Assembly: GCF_002499975.2 (NCBI RefSeq)
Contig: NZ_CP052766.1
Coordinates: 2,480,001-2,544,000, forward strand
Source of the DNA: Alteromonas pelagimontana
GTDB lineage: Bacteria; Pseudomonadota; Gammaproteobacteria; Enterobacterales; Alteromonadaceae
Length of the DNA stretch: 64,000 nt
Direction: 5' to 3'
Shown: in pieces, positions 29,018 through 38,166 of the stretch
Numbering within the stretch: position 1 is the stretch's first letter
Layout of the letters: each line of letters begins with the position of its first letter
The notes under the pieces: model-generated
What the model saw: only the letters and a program-made list of their open reading frames with translations
What the model was told of the DNA's origin: nothing
Database searches by the model: none
Position numbers and translations under genes: made by a program

Positions 29018-29031
29018 GTGTAACGTTTTCT
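29018..29031. promoter_or_regulatory. Weak GalR-like operator upstream of GH43
   Basis: The sequence gtgtaacgttttct keeps GTAACGTTT of the palindrome. Its centre lies 55 bp from the stronger site at 29073, the same spacing as in the array before the first receptor. Confidence 0.4.
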
Positions 29032-29072
29032 CTTGAATTTAAAGATGTGTCTGCTATTGTCTAAACCCATAG

Positions 29073-29086
29073 TGTTAACGTTTACC
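29073..29086. promoter_or_regulatory. Putative GalR-like operator upstream of GH43
   Basis: The sequence tgttaacgtttacc has an intact right half and central CG. It lies 159 bp upstream of the GH43 start and links this distant gene to the regulon at 528-22768. Confidence 0.6.
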
Positions 29087-29244
29087 CTTGTTGAGCCTTA
29101 TGCTGCGGTTAACGCGCCTAACGTTATGGATTGTTGGAGTGACGTATTCCTACCCTTGGAAGCTTTAGATAGGATGAAAAGCAACGTGCGTTATCTGCGG
29201 GTGCTTCAGTGAAAACGGGTCTATTGAAGAAAGATCGCAAATAA

Positions 29245-30753
29245 ATGAACAAAGCATCGATATTATTAACAGCAATAAAGTCCCTACACGTGTGGTGCTT
29301 CTTATGTTGTATAGGCTTTGCCACAGCATCGCCTGCATCTCCGCTTGAGGTCAAAAGCCTGGTTATTGATGGACAAACGATAGCGCTGCCGGAAAAACGA
29401 GCTTCTCAATCCCGAACCTGGGCCATAACTAATCACGATAAAGCCAATGTGCAGGTAGATGCGCGTTTTCGCTTAAACAGTCCACAGGCTCAGGCGGGAA
29501 TACTACTCCGGGCACCGCGCGATAGCGACAACATAGATTCCGCTTACCGCATTATTGCTGATGGTGAACATCAACGTATTTATTTAGCAGTAAACGACGT
29601 CATTATCAGTGAGCGTCAGCTGCCGATTAAACATCAAATGCCGTATTGGTTATCTGTCAGAATCCAAAACAATCACGTTGTCGTCTATTTTGGCGAATCG
29701 CCCAAATGGGAAACCGCTTATCCTGTCATCGATGCTATTGATAACACCAGAAGTGCTGGAATTGTTGGGGTAACGGTGGAAAGTGGTGAAGTTGTCTTCG
29801 AAAATATAGATGTAAAGGATTACGTACCTGAAAAATCAGGCGAAACCTATACTAATCCAGTTCAATTGAATTGTGCCGACCCCGGCCTGCTTCACTATAA
29901 ACATACTTATTACGCTTACTGCACCTATACTCCCAACCCACCGGGGACCGATGAGGGAATTCGGCTGTTTACTTCAGTTGATCTGGTTAACTGGCAAGAC
30001 AGAGGCTTTGCGCTAAATAATAAAGACGCGTGGGGCGCTAAAGGGCACTGGGCGCCAGATGTCATTGCTGCTAATGAAAAATTCTACATGTACTTTGCGG
30101 TTAATGAACGCATAGCTGTGGCAACAGCAGACAATCCACTTGGCCCCTTTACTCAAAAACAGCAAGTGCCCATGGAACCTGACAGCATTAAAATTGATGC
30201 CCATGTGTTTACAGATGATGACGGACAAAGATATTTTTACTACGTCGGGTTTGACAATGGCAACCACATTTGGGGAGCAAAGCTAAACCCGGAAATGACA
30301 AGCGTGGACGAGTCTTCAATAACTCATCTTATTGCCCCGCAAGCAGCCTGGGAAACGCATATGGCTAATGTGGTAGAAGGCCCCATGGTGATTAAGCATA
30401 ACGGGCTGTACTACATGACTTACTCAGGCAGCCATTTTGAAAGTCCGCACTATTCTGTCGGCTACGCAACAGCCGAGCATCCCCTGGGGCCTTGGAAAAA
30501 ATACCCGTTTAATCCGATCATGCAATCTACTTCTTACGCCCATGGCACGGCGCATCACAGCCTGACACGCTCCCCTGACGGCAAAGAATGGTTTATCGTT
30601 TATCACGAACATTACGATCTTCAGCACACTCATCCCCGTAAAATGGCAATAGATCGTATTCGGTTCGTTCCGCAGGAAGAGGGCTCAGATGCATTACAGG
30701 TGTGGGGGCCGACGCTGTCACCTCAACCTTTTCCAAGCAACATAAAACCCTAA
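29245..30753 (+). CDS. Secreted GH43 glycosidase with N-terminal LamG-like domain
   Basis: A 502-residue secreted enzyme. After a signal peptide (cleavage near ATA-SP), residues about 35-195 look like a jelly-roll, concanavalin/LamG-type domain (WAITNHDKANVQVDARFRL, AGILLRAP, YWLSVRIQNNHVVVYF). Residues about 203-500 are a GH43 propeller with base Asp212 (NCADPGLL), pKa modulator Asp318 (KIDAHVF) and acid Glu378 (VVEGPMVI). GH43 enzymes are exo-acting alpha-L-arabinofuranosidases, beta-xylosidases or exo-galactanases. Two operator-like sites upstream suggest co-regulation with the galactoside locus, although the gene lies 6.5 kb beyond it within the former MSHA region. Confidence 0.9.
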   Translation: MNKASILLTAIKSLHVWCFLCCIGFATASPASPLEVKSLVIDGQTIALPEKRASQSRTWAITNHDKANVQVDARFRLNSPQAQAGILLRAPRDSDNIDSAYRIIADGEHQRIYLAVNDVIISERQLPIKHQMPYWLSVRIQNNHVVVYFGESPKWETAYPVIDAIDNTRSAGIVGVTVESGEVVFENIDVKDYVPEKSGETYTNPVQLNCADPGLLHYKHTYYAYCTYTPNPPGTDEGIRLFTSVDLVNWQDRGFALNNKDAWGAKGHWAPDVIAANEKFYMYFAVNERIAVATADNPLGPFTQKQQVPMEPDSIKIDAHVFTDDDGQRYFYYVGFDNGNHIWGAKLNPEMTSVDESSITHLIAPQAAWETHMANVVEGPMVIKHNGLYYMTYSGSHFESPHYSVGYATAEHPLGPWKKYPFNPIMQSTSYAHGTAHHSLTRSPDGKEWFIVYHEHYDLQHTHPRKMAIDRIRFVPQEEGSDALQVWGPTLSPQPFPSNIKP

Positions 30754-30775
30754 ACGAAGGCGCGCAGTAATTAAG

Positions 30776-31324
30776 TTAACCTACGTTAGGGCCAATGACT
30801 CTGCAGGGTTTTCCTACGGCAATACTGTTAGCGGGCAGTGATGTATCGACTACGCTGCCTGCGCCCACGATGGTATTACGTCCTATGGTCACACCGGGCA
30901 AAATTACCGTATTGGCGCCAATCCACACATCATTTTCAATCGTCACGCCCGCAGGTGGTTCGACAACTGCTTTGTGATTTACTTTCAACGGTAAATGACG
31001 GGTGGAGATAATAACATTAGGGCCAATTAGCGCGTGATCACCAATGCAGATGGGCGCAGTATCTAAAAAAGTGACATTGTGATTAACGTAAACCTGCTTG
31101 CCCAGCCGCATATTCTTTCCACATTCAAAGAATACTTCTGACTCAATAAGTGCAGGCCCCTGTAATTTCAGGCGCGTTTTTAGCAATGTCATGCGAGCTT
31201 TAAATTGGTTCTGGGGCAGGCGGTTGTACTGTGCACAAAATGCCGCAGCTTCTTCACTTTCCCGGCTGACGTCCCGCTGCTGTATGCGCGTTAGGTCTAA
31301 CGGAACATACCCATCTTCTGTCAT
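30776..31324 (-). CDS. Maltose/galactoside O-acetyltransferase-like (left-handed beta-helix)
   Basis: A 182-residue hexapeptide-repeat acetyltransferase of the Maa/LacA/NodL type. The N-terminal helix region (residues 1-55) is the Mac domain. From residue about 60 the hexad repeats build a left-handed beta-helix (ICIGDHALIGPNVIIST, VTIENDVWIGANTVILPGVTIGRNTIVGAGSVV), and His in STRHLPL is the likely catalytic residue. It acetylates sugars with acetyl-CoA in the cytoplasm, perhaps detoxifying non-metabolised sugars. Convergent with the GH43 gene and divergent from the phosphatase. Exact acceptor unknown. Confidence 0.88.
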   Translation of the reverse strand: MTEDGYVPLDLTRIQQRDVSRESEEAAAFCAQYNRLPQNQFKARMTLLKTRLKLQGPALIESEVFFECGKNMRLGKQVYVNHNVTFLDTAPICIGDHALIGPNVIISTRHLPLKVNHKAVVEPPAGVTIENDVWIGANTVILPGVTIGRNTIVGAGSVVDTSLPANSIAVGKPCRVIGPNVG

Positions 31325-31394
31325 TTGCCTTTTCCTTGCCTTGTGATGCGGTTATATTGCGCCTACATTTACGGCCAGTAAAGCGCGCGCTAGC

Positions 31395-31961
31395 ATGGAA
31401 GCAAAGGAAATTATTTTGATTCGGCACGGCAAACCCGCGTCGGCAGTGAACGATAAAATGGACGCTGCAGGTTTTGCCAAGTGGGTAAGACACTATAACC
31501 GCGCAGGGATACATCATAATAGCCGGGCGCAAACGACGCGGGAGCTTGAAGCGTTTTATATTATGTCCAGCGATCTGAAGCGCGCCAGGCTTTCTGCTGA
31601 ACTTTATACACCTCATGCCGTTCGTGAAACCAGTGCCTTGTTGCGAGAAATGGACATCCCCCGCTACAAACTAAAAGGCAGATTTAAAGCCTGGTCGTGG
31701 GTATATCTTAATCGAGCGGTATGGTTAGCGGGAAAGCACGGACCTTTTGAAAGTTTTAAAGAAGCTAAAGCCAGGGTGAATGAGGCCGTTACATTGTTAG
31801 AGCAGCGGGTAGCACTGCATGGTCGCGTTGCCGTGTTTGGACACGGAATGACAAATCGCTACCTTCGCATATATCTACAACAAAAAGGCTGGCAGCTGGT
31901 AGAAAAGGACAATCGATTTTGGGGTGTTAACCATCTGCGTTTAGAAGAAAAAGCTGATTAA
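31395..31961 (+). CDS. Histidine phosphatase (phosphoglycerate-mutase-like) family protein
   Basis: A 188-residue branch-2-like histidine phosphatase. The N-terminal LIRHGKP contains the phosphorylated His of the RHG motif, DLKRARLSAELY carries the second Arg and AVFGHGMTN the second catalytic His. Substrate is not evident; relatives act on sugar phosphates, phosphohistidine or nucleotides. Cytoplasmic, no signal. The stop is two bases before the decayed mshG sequence, so the right boundary of the block that replaced the MSHA genes lies here. Confidence 0.85.
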   Translation: MEAKEIILIRHGKPASAVNDKMDAAGFAKWVRHYNRAGIHHNSRAQTTRELEAFYIMSSDLKRARLSAELYTPHAVRETSALLREMDIPRYKLKGRFKAWSWVYLNRAVWLAGKHGPFESFKEAKARVNEAVTLLEQRVALHGRVAVFGHGMTNRYLRIYLQQKGWQLVEKDNRFWGVNHLRLEEKAD

Positions 31962-31962
31962 A

Positions 31963-32406
31963 TTGTCGGTTTCTGTCTACTGGAGATTTGCTCCAAATTC
32001 AGTTGTAAGTGGTGAAAGTATAACAATTTGTTCAAATAGTTCTGTTGTTGGCAGTTTCGGTATGGTGCTACGCGCTGGCTTGTCATTGACAACGGCCCTA
32101 AAGCTGGTAGCAGATGCGGTAAACGACAACGCGTTAATGAGATGCGAAAGTCTATGAAACGGAGAAAATATTACCTGAGTTAGTCAGGACAGCGTGTAAA
32201 TGATAAACGTAGGAGAAGGAAAAAATAGACGAACTGCTTGCAGAATCGACTCACTTCTCAAACGTGAAGTGGATTACGGCCCGAAACGGCTGAGCGCCAA
32301 AAAAGAGCCTTTGCTGATTATGGCGGTAATGTTGCTCATTTCGATCCTCAGGTATTTTCTGCCATAACGGAACATGGTGGGCGCAATTGAAGACAGTAAA
32401 TTATGA
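31963..32406 (+). pseudogene. mshG: Decayed mshG (MSHA pilus inner-membrane platform protein), C-terminal part
   Basis: Fragments of a GspF/MshG-type platform protein are spread over three frames. First frame: GSFGMVLRAGLSLTTALKLVADAVNDNALM. After a stop comes MINVGEGK; IDELLAESTHF is readable one frame over; then REVDYGPKRLSAKKEPLLIM and the final membrane helix ending RYFLP. After an in-frame TAA, NMVGAIEDSKL precedes a TGA that overlaps the mshF ATG (ATGA). At least two frameshifts and two stop codons are needed to join these, and the N-terminal half is missing. In MSHA operons mshG directly precedes mshF, exactly as here. Confidence 0.88.
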
Positions 32407-32912
32407 ATAAAACAGATGCAGCCAAAAACGCGCAACGAAAGCTTTTTATAAGCATTATTGTGGTCATTATTTTTGCCACGTTATTGGGAAGCTTTATGGT
32501 GATTCTGGACCGCGCCAATCCGAGGTTTGATCCAGCCATTTTTCGTCAGTTAGGAAAACAAATGGAACAAAGCGCTATAAAGGCGCATTGGCAATGGCAG
32601 GCAGAAGGCAGACCCGACATGATTATGCTGGTGCACTATGATGAAAAGGGGCGAGAAACTGGGCGGCGACCTGTGCCAATAACTTACACCGGCTGGCCTA
32701 AAGCGGGCGCTTCTGAAGAAGGATGTCGCGCCTTATGGCAGATGCTATTGAATGTACCAATGCAAGTCGAAGGTTTTAACGTGTTCAGCGATTACTACTC
32801 TGGCACGCGACAAAATAGTGAGCCAACGAATGCTCAATGTCAATTTCGCTTAAGCTCTGGAGAGAATTTTCATTACGCTATATATACAGGCGATGTGACG
32901 CAGGAAGACTAG
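32403..32912 (+). CDS. mshF: MshF-like MSHA biogenesis protein, orphaned
   Basis: A 169-residue protein with one N-terminal transmembrane helix (LFISIIVVIIFATLLGSFMVIL, roughly residues 14-35) and a periplasmic domain (NPRFDPAIFRQLGKQMEQSA, IKAHWQWQAEGRP, ITYTGWPKA, then Cys residues at ACRALW-like EEGCRALW and NAQCQFRL). It resembles MshF of the Vibrio and Alteromonadales MSHA operon in length, layout and position between mshG and a pilin gene. The frame is intact although both neighbours are broken, so it is either recently orphaned or still useful. Identification rests on context plus general resemblance. Confidence 0.75.
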   Translation: MNKTDAAKNAQRKLFISIIVVIIFATLLGSFMVILDRANPRFDPAIFRQLGKQMEQSAIKAHWQWQAEGRPDMIMLVHYDEKGRETGRRPVPITYTGWPKAGASEEGCRALWQMLLNVPMQVEGFNVFSDYYSGTRQNSEPTNAQCQFRLSSGENFHYAIYTGDVTQED

Positions 32913-32992
32913 CTTTTGAGAATATTTAATAAAGCATGCGTACGGAGCAATAGAAGCCGGTTTGTAAAAACATTGAAGAGAAGATGACATCA

Positions 32993-33432
32993 ATGACACG
33001 ATTGAAGCGCGACAATCAAGCGGGCTTTACCATAAAAAGACTGGTAATTGGTATTTCTTGGTCTATTAGCCGCAGTTGCAGTCCCTCTGTTATTAGATGT
33101 AATAGAAGAAGCGAAAGATGCCACAGTTGAAGGCGTGGCACGTAGGTTTGCCTGTCTACGCTTTAGGCGGTGGTTTGCCGCTTGCGACCAGATTGATGTC
33201 GCTCTGGCGAGTGATTTTTCTCCAATTAGGTTACGCCAGCAGGCCGGGTCTCCTTCGGCTTATTTCGTGGCAATGACAGAACAATTCATTGGCGTGAACG
33301 AATTCAATAATGGCGAGTCTAACTGAAGCTAAATTTGAGTATGAGTTCATTAATGAATAGCGAGGTTGTTTTTTGTACAGTCAGCCGCAACAAAGATGGG
33401 TGGCAAATCATAAACACAAAAAAATCGCCTAA
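32993..33432 (+). pseudogene. Frameshifted MSHA-type type IV pilin (mshB/mshA-like)
   Basis: The start MTRLKRDNQAGFTI is a prepilin leader with the Gly-Phe peptidase site, but the mature N-terminus reads FTIKRLV, so the conserved Glu5 is Arg. The frame then shifts near 33045 into LGLLAAVAVPLLLDVIEEA and KDATVEGVA, the signature of MshA/MshB pilins, and becomes garbled after about 33150. Further pilin-like fragments (KFEYEFIN, VVFCTVSRNKDGW) appear in other frames up to about 33430. The remaining MSHA genes normally found before mreB are absent. A translated product would be non-functional. Confidence 0.85.
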
Positions 33433-33566
33433 ATATACCGAGTTAGCGCGGCTTCTTACTTGCCCAAATTAGCCCCCATTGTTAAAGTGTGCGGATAGTT
33501 ATCTTCTTTCAGCTTGCGTGTCATTTTTAATCCGTCTGCGACACGTCGGCAAGTTACAGGAATTAG

Positions 33567-34616
<1,050 letters not shown>

Positions 34617-34625
34617 CGTGAAACA

Positions 34626-34643
34626 GGCAACCCAAGGGTTGCC
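34626..34643 (+). promoter_or_regulatory. Hairpin between mreB and mreC, probable attenuator
   Basis: A perfect 8-bp stem GGCAACCC/GGGTTGCC with a 2-base AA spacer and a mildly T-rich tail, nine bases after the mreB stop and just before mreC. It may lower mreC/mreD expression relative to mreB. Confidence 0.5.
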
Positions 34644-34654
34644 TTCCTGCTTTT

Positions 34655-35536
34655 ATGGATACCATATTCACGCGCGGCCCTTCTCTTAACAACCGACTCA
34701 CGCTCGCCCTGGTGCTGTCGGTGTTGCTGATCTTTGCCGATCATAAACTTGATGCCTTTCAGTCCACCCGCGTTTACCTTAACTCGATAGTGAGTCCGTT
34801 GCAGTATTTAGCCAACCTTCCCAGTCTGATGCTTAACGAAAGTGCCCAGCGCCTTACCTCTCGCCAACAACTTATAGAAGAAAACGAGCGGTTAACTAAT
34901 CAGGTGCTGAATATGAGCGAGCGTTTGCAGCGCTTCGACGTCATGCAGGCCGAAAACACTCAGCTTAGAACGTTACTTGATGCGCCAGTGAAACACGGAA
35001 TGCGCAAGATGGTTGCTGAATTAATGGCTGTAGATAACAATCCATTTAGCCAGCAAATTGTCATTAACAAAGGTGCCATTGATGGCGTATTTCAGTCGCA
35101 GTCGGTGTTGGATGATCGCGGCATTGTTGGCCAGGTAATGGAAGTGGGAACAACCAACAGCCGGGTTTTACTGGTGTCTGATGTGACTCATGCTATTCCA
35201 GTTCGCTCTGTTCGCAACAATATTCGCTATATCGCCAGTGGTACCGGATCACTTGACGAGCTTTACTTAGAACACGTTCCTCACAGCGTTGATATCAAGG
35301 AAGGCGATTTACTGATTTCCTCCGGCCTGGGAAATGTCTTTCCCGAAGGATATCCGGTAGCACGAGTAAAAACAGTGATCCGCGATGAAAGCCGGCCCTT
35401 CGCCGTTGTCAGCGCCCGACCTTTGGCTAAACTCGATCGGTTAAAGTATTTGCTGTTGTTGTGGCCTCAGCAAAATACAGATACGCCGCCAATTGAACCC
35501 GTCACCGATACAGACGAAGCGGGAGAGAATCCCTAG
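34655..35536 (+). CDS. mreC: Rod-shape-determining protein MreC
   Basis: A 293-residue bitopic protein: N-terminal transmembrane helix (LTLALVLSVLLIFADH, residues about 12-27), coiled coil (about 65-105, LTSRQQLIEENERLTNQ), then the periplasmic beta-domain (NKGAIDGVFQSQSVLDDRGIVGQV, VPVRS-like IPVRSVRNN, LLISSGLGNVFPEGYPVARV). It connects MreB filaments to periplasmic cell-wall synthases. Its TAG stop overlaps the mreD GTG by one base. Confidence 0.96.
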   Translation: MDTIFTRGPSLNNRLTLALVLSVLLIFADHKLDAFQSTRVYLNSIVSPLQYLANLPSLMLNESAQRLTSRQQLIEENERLTNQVLNMSERLQRFDVMQAENTQLRTLLDAPVKHGMRKMVAELMAVDNNPFSQQIVINKGAIDGVFQSQSVLDDRGIVGQVMEVGTTNSRVLLVSDVTHAIPVRSVRNNIRYIASGTGSLDELYLEHVPHSVDIKEGDLLISSGLGNVFPEGYPVARVKTVIRDESRPFAVVSARPLAKLDRLKYLLLLWPQQNTDTPPIEPVTDTDEAGENP

Positions 35537-36018
35537 TGTTTTTAAAAACCCGCCACTACGCCATTATCTTCACCGTGCTAATTGCACTGGTGCTGCAGAT
35601 AATGCCTTTACCTATTCAGGTCGATGTATATCGCCCTGATTGGGTGTTGATAGTGCTGGCGTACTGGACAATGGCGCTGCCCAATCGTGTAAATGTAGGC
35701 GTAGCATTTATCACCGGTTTGGCAATGGACATTTTGCTAGGGACTGCTCTGGGTATACACAGCTTCGCGTTAAGCGTATCTGTTTATGTGCTGGCGGCCA
35801 ATTATCAGCGCTTGCGCAACTATTCTGTATGGCAGCAGGCGGTTATTATTGGCCTTCTTAGCTCGCTGTACCATTTGGTGCTTTTCTGGCTGCAGCATTT
35901 ACTTACTGACATTCCTTTTCAGTTTGGATATTTGTGGCCGGTAATTACCTCTATGCTGTTGTGGCCGTGGATGTTCTGGCTACTGCGAAAGGCGCGGCGA
36001 CAGCTTCGTATTACCTGA
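35536..36018 (+). CDS. mreD: Rod-shape-determining protein MreD
   Basis: A 160-residue integral membrane protein with five or six helices (IIFTVLIALVLQIMPLP, VDVYRPDWVLIVLAYWTMALP, GLAMDILLGTALGIHSFALS, LVLFWLQHLL, LWPWMFWLLRKARRQ). The motif YRPDWVLIVLxYW is diagnostic of MreD. Begins with GTG overlapping the mreC stop, so coupled. Functions in the elongasome with MreC. Confidence 0.95.
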   Translation: MFLKTRHYAIIFTVLIALVLQIMPLPIQVDVYRPDWVLIVLAYWTMALPNRVNVGVAFITGLAMDILLGTALGIHSFALSVSVYVLAANYQRLRNYSVWQQAVIIGLLSSLYHLVLFWLQHLLTDIPFQFGYLWPVITSMLLWPWMFWLLRKARRQLRIT

Positions 36019-36040
36019 TCTCTCAAACAAGGGGTACATT

Positions 36041-36625
36041 ATGCAACCGTTTCTTATTCTTGCTTCTGCTTCGCCCCGCCGAACTTCCATGTTAGAGCAA
36101 ATAGGGATTCCCCACCGCCAGTTACCCGTTGATATTGATGAAGCCCCCCACGTTGGAGAATCCCCTCAGGCGCAGGTCACCCGCCTGGCGGTGCAAAAAG
36201 CTAATGAAGCGTTCAGGTGCTTAGATGAGACACAACAAAGTGATGCCGTGGTACTTGCTGCTGACACGCTAATTGCTTTCAACGGAAAAAGTCTCGGGAA
36301 ACCTGTAGATGAAGCTGATTGCCGAAGTATGCTAAAAGCACTATCAGGCAATGAACATGAAGTGCTTACCGCTATCAGTGTGAAAAGCTCTGGCAGACAA
36401 GAAACCCAATGCCTATGCACAAAGGTGCGCTTTGCTTCTTTGAGCGAGGCTGATATTGCCGCATACTGGCAGACAGGCGAACCAGCAGATAAAGCAGGAA
36501 GTTACGCCATACAAGGCATTGGCGGGCAATTTGTGAAGTCGGTTGAAGGGAGCGTAAGTGCCGTAATTGGTTTGCCCCTTTATGAAACCAAGCAGCTATT
36601 AAAAACATTCGGGGTTGTATCGTGA
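36041..36625 (+). CDS. maf: Maf-family nucleoside triphosphate pyrophosphatase (YhdE type)
   Basis: A 194-residue Maf protein that hydrolyses non-canonical or excess nucleotides (dTTP/UTP and methylated forms in the YhdE branch) to monophosphates. The signature LASASPRRTSMLEQIGI opens the protein; AADTLIAFNGKSLGKP and DKAGSYAIQGIGG hold the metal-binding and catalytic residues (Asp, Lys and Gln). AAGGGG precedes the ATG. Its stop overlaps the rng GTG, as commonly seen in gammaproteobacteria. Confidence 0.95.
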   Translation: MQPFLILASASPRRTSMLEQIGIPHRQLPVDIDEAPHVGESPQAQVTRLAVQKANEAFRCLDETQQSDAVVLAADTLIAFNGKSLGKPVDEADCRSMLKALSGNEHEVLTAISVKSSGRQETQCLCTKVRFASLSEADIAAYWQTGEPADKAGSYAIQGIGGQFVKSVEGSVSAVIGLPLYETKQLLKTFGVVS

Positions 36626-38088
36626 GTGCAGAACTATTGATCAATGTGACACCTTCCGAGTCCCGCGTGGCGCTCATTGAAAACGGCATTTTGCAGGAGA
36701 TACATGTCGAACGCCACACCAAGCGTGGGCTGGTGGGCAACATCTATCGCGGTAAAGTTAGCCGGGTTTTGCCGGGAATGCAGGCAGCCTTTGTGGATAT
36801 CGGGCTGGACAAAGCCGCGTTTCTTCATGCTTCAGATATTGTTATTCACAACGAAGTGGTGGGCGAAGTTACCTCCAGCCATATTGAGAAACAGGATATT
36901 CGCGAACTCGTAAGAGACGGACAGGATATCGTTGTGCAGGTAGTTAAAGACCCAATCGGTACCAAGGGAGCCAGACTCACTACCGATATAACCATACCCT
37001 CACGCTACCTTGTGTTCATGCCCAGTGTGACTCATGTGGGGGTATCGCAACGAATTGAAGATGACGGTGAACGTGAACGGCTGAAAGAGCTGGTGCAGGA
37101 ATTTTGCGATGAAGAAGGTGGCTTTATTTTGCGTACTGCCGCTGAAGGCGTAAGTAAAAATGAGCTGTCGCAGGACGCGGCTTTTCTGCGCAGGCTTTGG
37201 AACAAAATCCAGCAGCGCATGAAGCAAAAAAAATCCAATGTACTTTACGAAGATTTGCCGCTGGCACGCCGGGTGTTACGGGATTTTGTCGGAACGGAAA
37301 TGGATCGTATTCGAATCGATTCCAAGCTTTCTTATCATGAGTTAGTCGACTTCACCAAAGAATATGTCCCAGAGCTAAGTAGCAAACTGGATTACTACAC
37401 CGGTGAGCGACCAATTTTCGATTTATATGATGTGGAAAACGAGGTTCAGCGTGCATTGGATCGACGGGTCGATTTAAAATCAGGCGGCTATCTGATTATC
37501 GATCAGACCGAAGCTATGACCACCATTGATATCAACACCGGCGCGTTTGTTGGTCATCGAAATCTTGAAGAAACCATTTTCAATACGAACATTGAAGCCA
37601 CACTCGCTATCTCTCGGCAGTTACGGCTACGCAATCTTGGCGGAATGATCCTTATCGACTTTATCGATATGACGGAACCGGACCACAAGCGCCGTGTCTT
37701 ACATAGTCTGGAAGTCGCCACTGCAAAAGATCGGGCAAAAATTAATATTCATGGTTTTACTTCTCTGGGCTTAATTGAAATGACTCGTAAACGAACACGA
37801 GAGAGCCTGGAACACACTCTTTGTGGCGAATGTCCTGTATGTAAAGGTCGGGGATCAGTAAAAACTATTGAAACCATTTGTTTTGAAATCATGCGTGAAA
37901 TAGTGCGCGTGAATCGCGCTTATGATGCAGATAAATTCGTAGTGTACGCATCGCCGCGAGTTGCCGAAGCATTAATGGGTGAGGAATCTCATATGCTGGC
38001 TGAACTTGAAGTCTTTGTTACCAAACAAATCAAGGTGCAAACAGAAACACTATATAATCAAGATAAGTATGACGTCGTTATGATGTAG
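36622..38088 (+). CDS. rng: Ribonuclease G
   Basis: A 488-residue RNase E/G-family endoribonuclease (E. coli RNase G has 489) that matures 16S rRNA 5' ends and degrades some mRNAs. Order: S1 domain (residues about 37-125, GNIYRGKVSRVLPGMQAAFVDIG), 5'-sensor, and DNase-I-like catalytic part with metal ligands in TTIDINTGAFVG and IDFIDMTEP, then a zinc-link CGECPVCKGRG near residue 410. GTG start overlapping maf. No long C-terminal scaffold, so RNase G, not E. Confidence 0.96.
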   Translation: MSAELLINVTPSESRVALIENGILQEIHVERHTKRGLVGNIYRGKVSRVLPGMQAAFVDIGLDKAAFLHASDIVIHNEVVGEVTSSHIEKQDIRELVRDGQDIVVQVVKDPIGTKGARLTTDITIPSRYLVFMPSVTHVGVSQRIEDDGERERLKELVQEFCDEEGGFILRTAAEGVSKNELSQDAAFLRRLWNKIQQRMKQKKSNVLYEDLPLARRVLRDFVGTEMDRIRIDSKLSYHELVDFTKEYVPELSSKLDYYTGERPIFDLYDVENEVQRALDRRVDLKSGGYLIIDQTEAMTTIDINTGAFVGHRNLEETIFNTNIEATLAISRQLRLRNLGGMILIDFIDMTEPDHKRRVLHSLEVATAKDRAKINIHGFTSLGLIEMTRKRTRESLEHTLCGECPVCKGRGSVKTIETICFEIMREIVRVNRAYDADKFVVYASPRVAEALMGEESHMLAELEVFVTKQIKVQTETLYNQDKYDVVMM

Positions 38089-38166
38089 GGGCATGATGTA
38101 AGCGAATGACGTAAAAGAACGAACGCCGTGACTAAATGATATAAGAGAATGATGTAAAGGCATAAT
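38089..38166 (+). repeat. Short degenerate repeats between rng and yhdP
   Basis: About five imperfect copies of an AATGATGTAARNG-like unit (near 38092, 38103, 38133, 38148 and 38161) fill the 78-base gap. They look like slipped-strand duplications of the sequence around the yhdP start. Confidence 0.5.
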
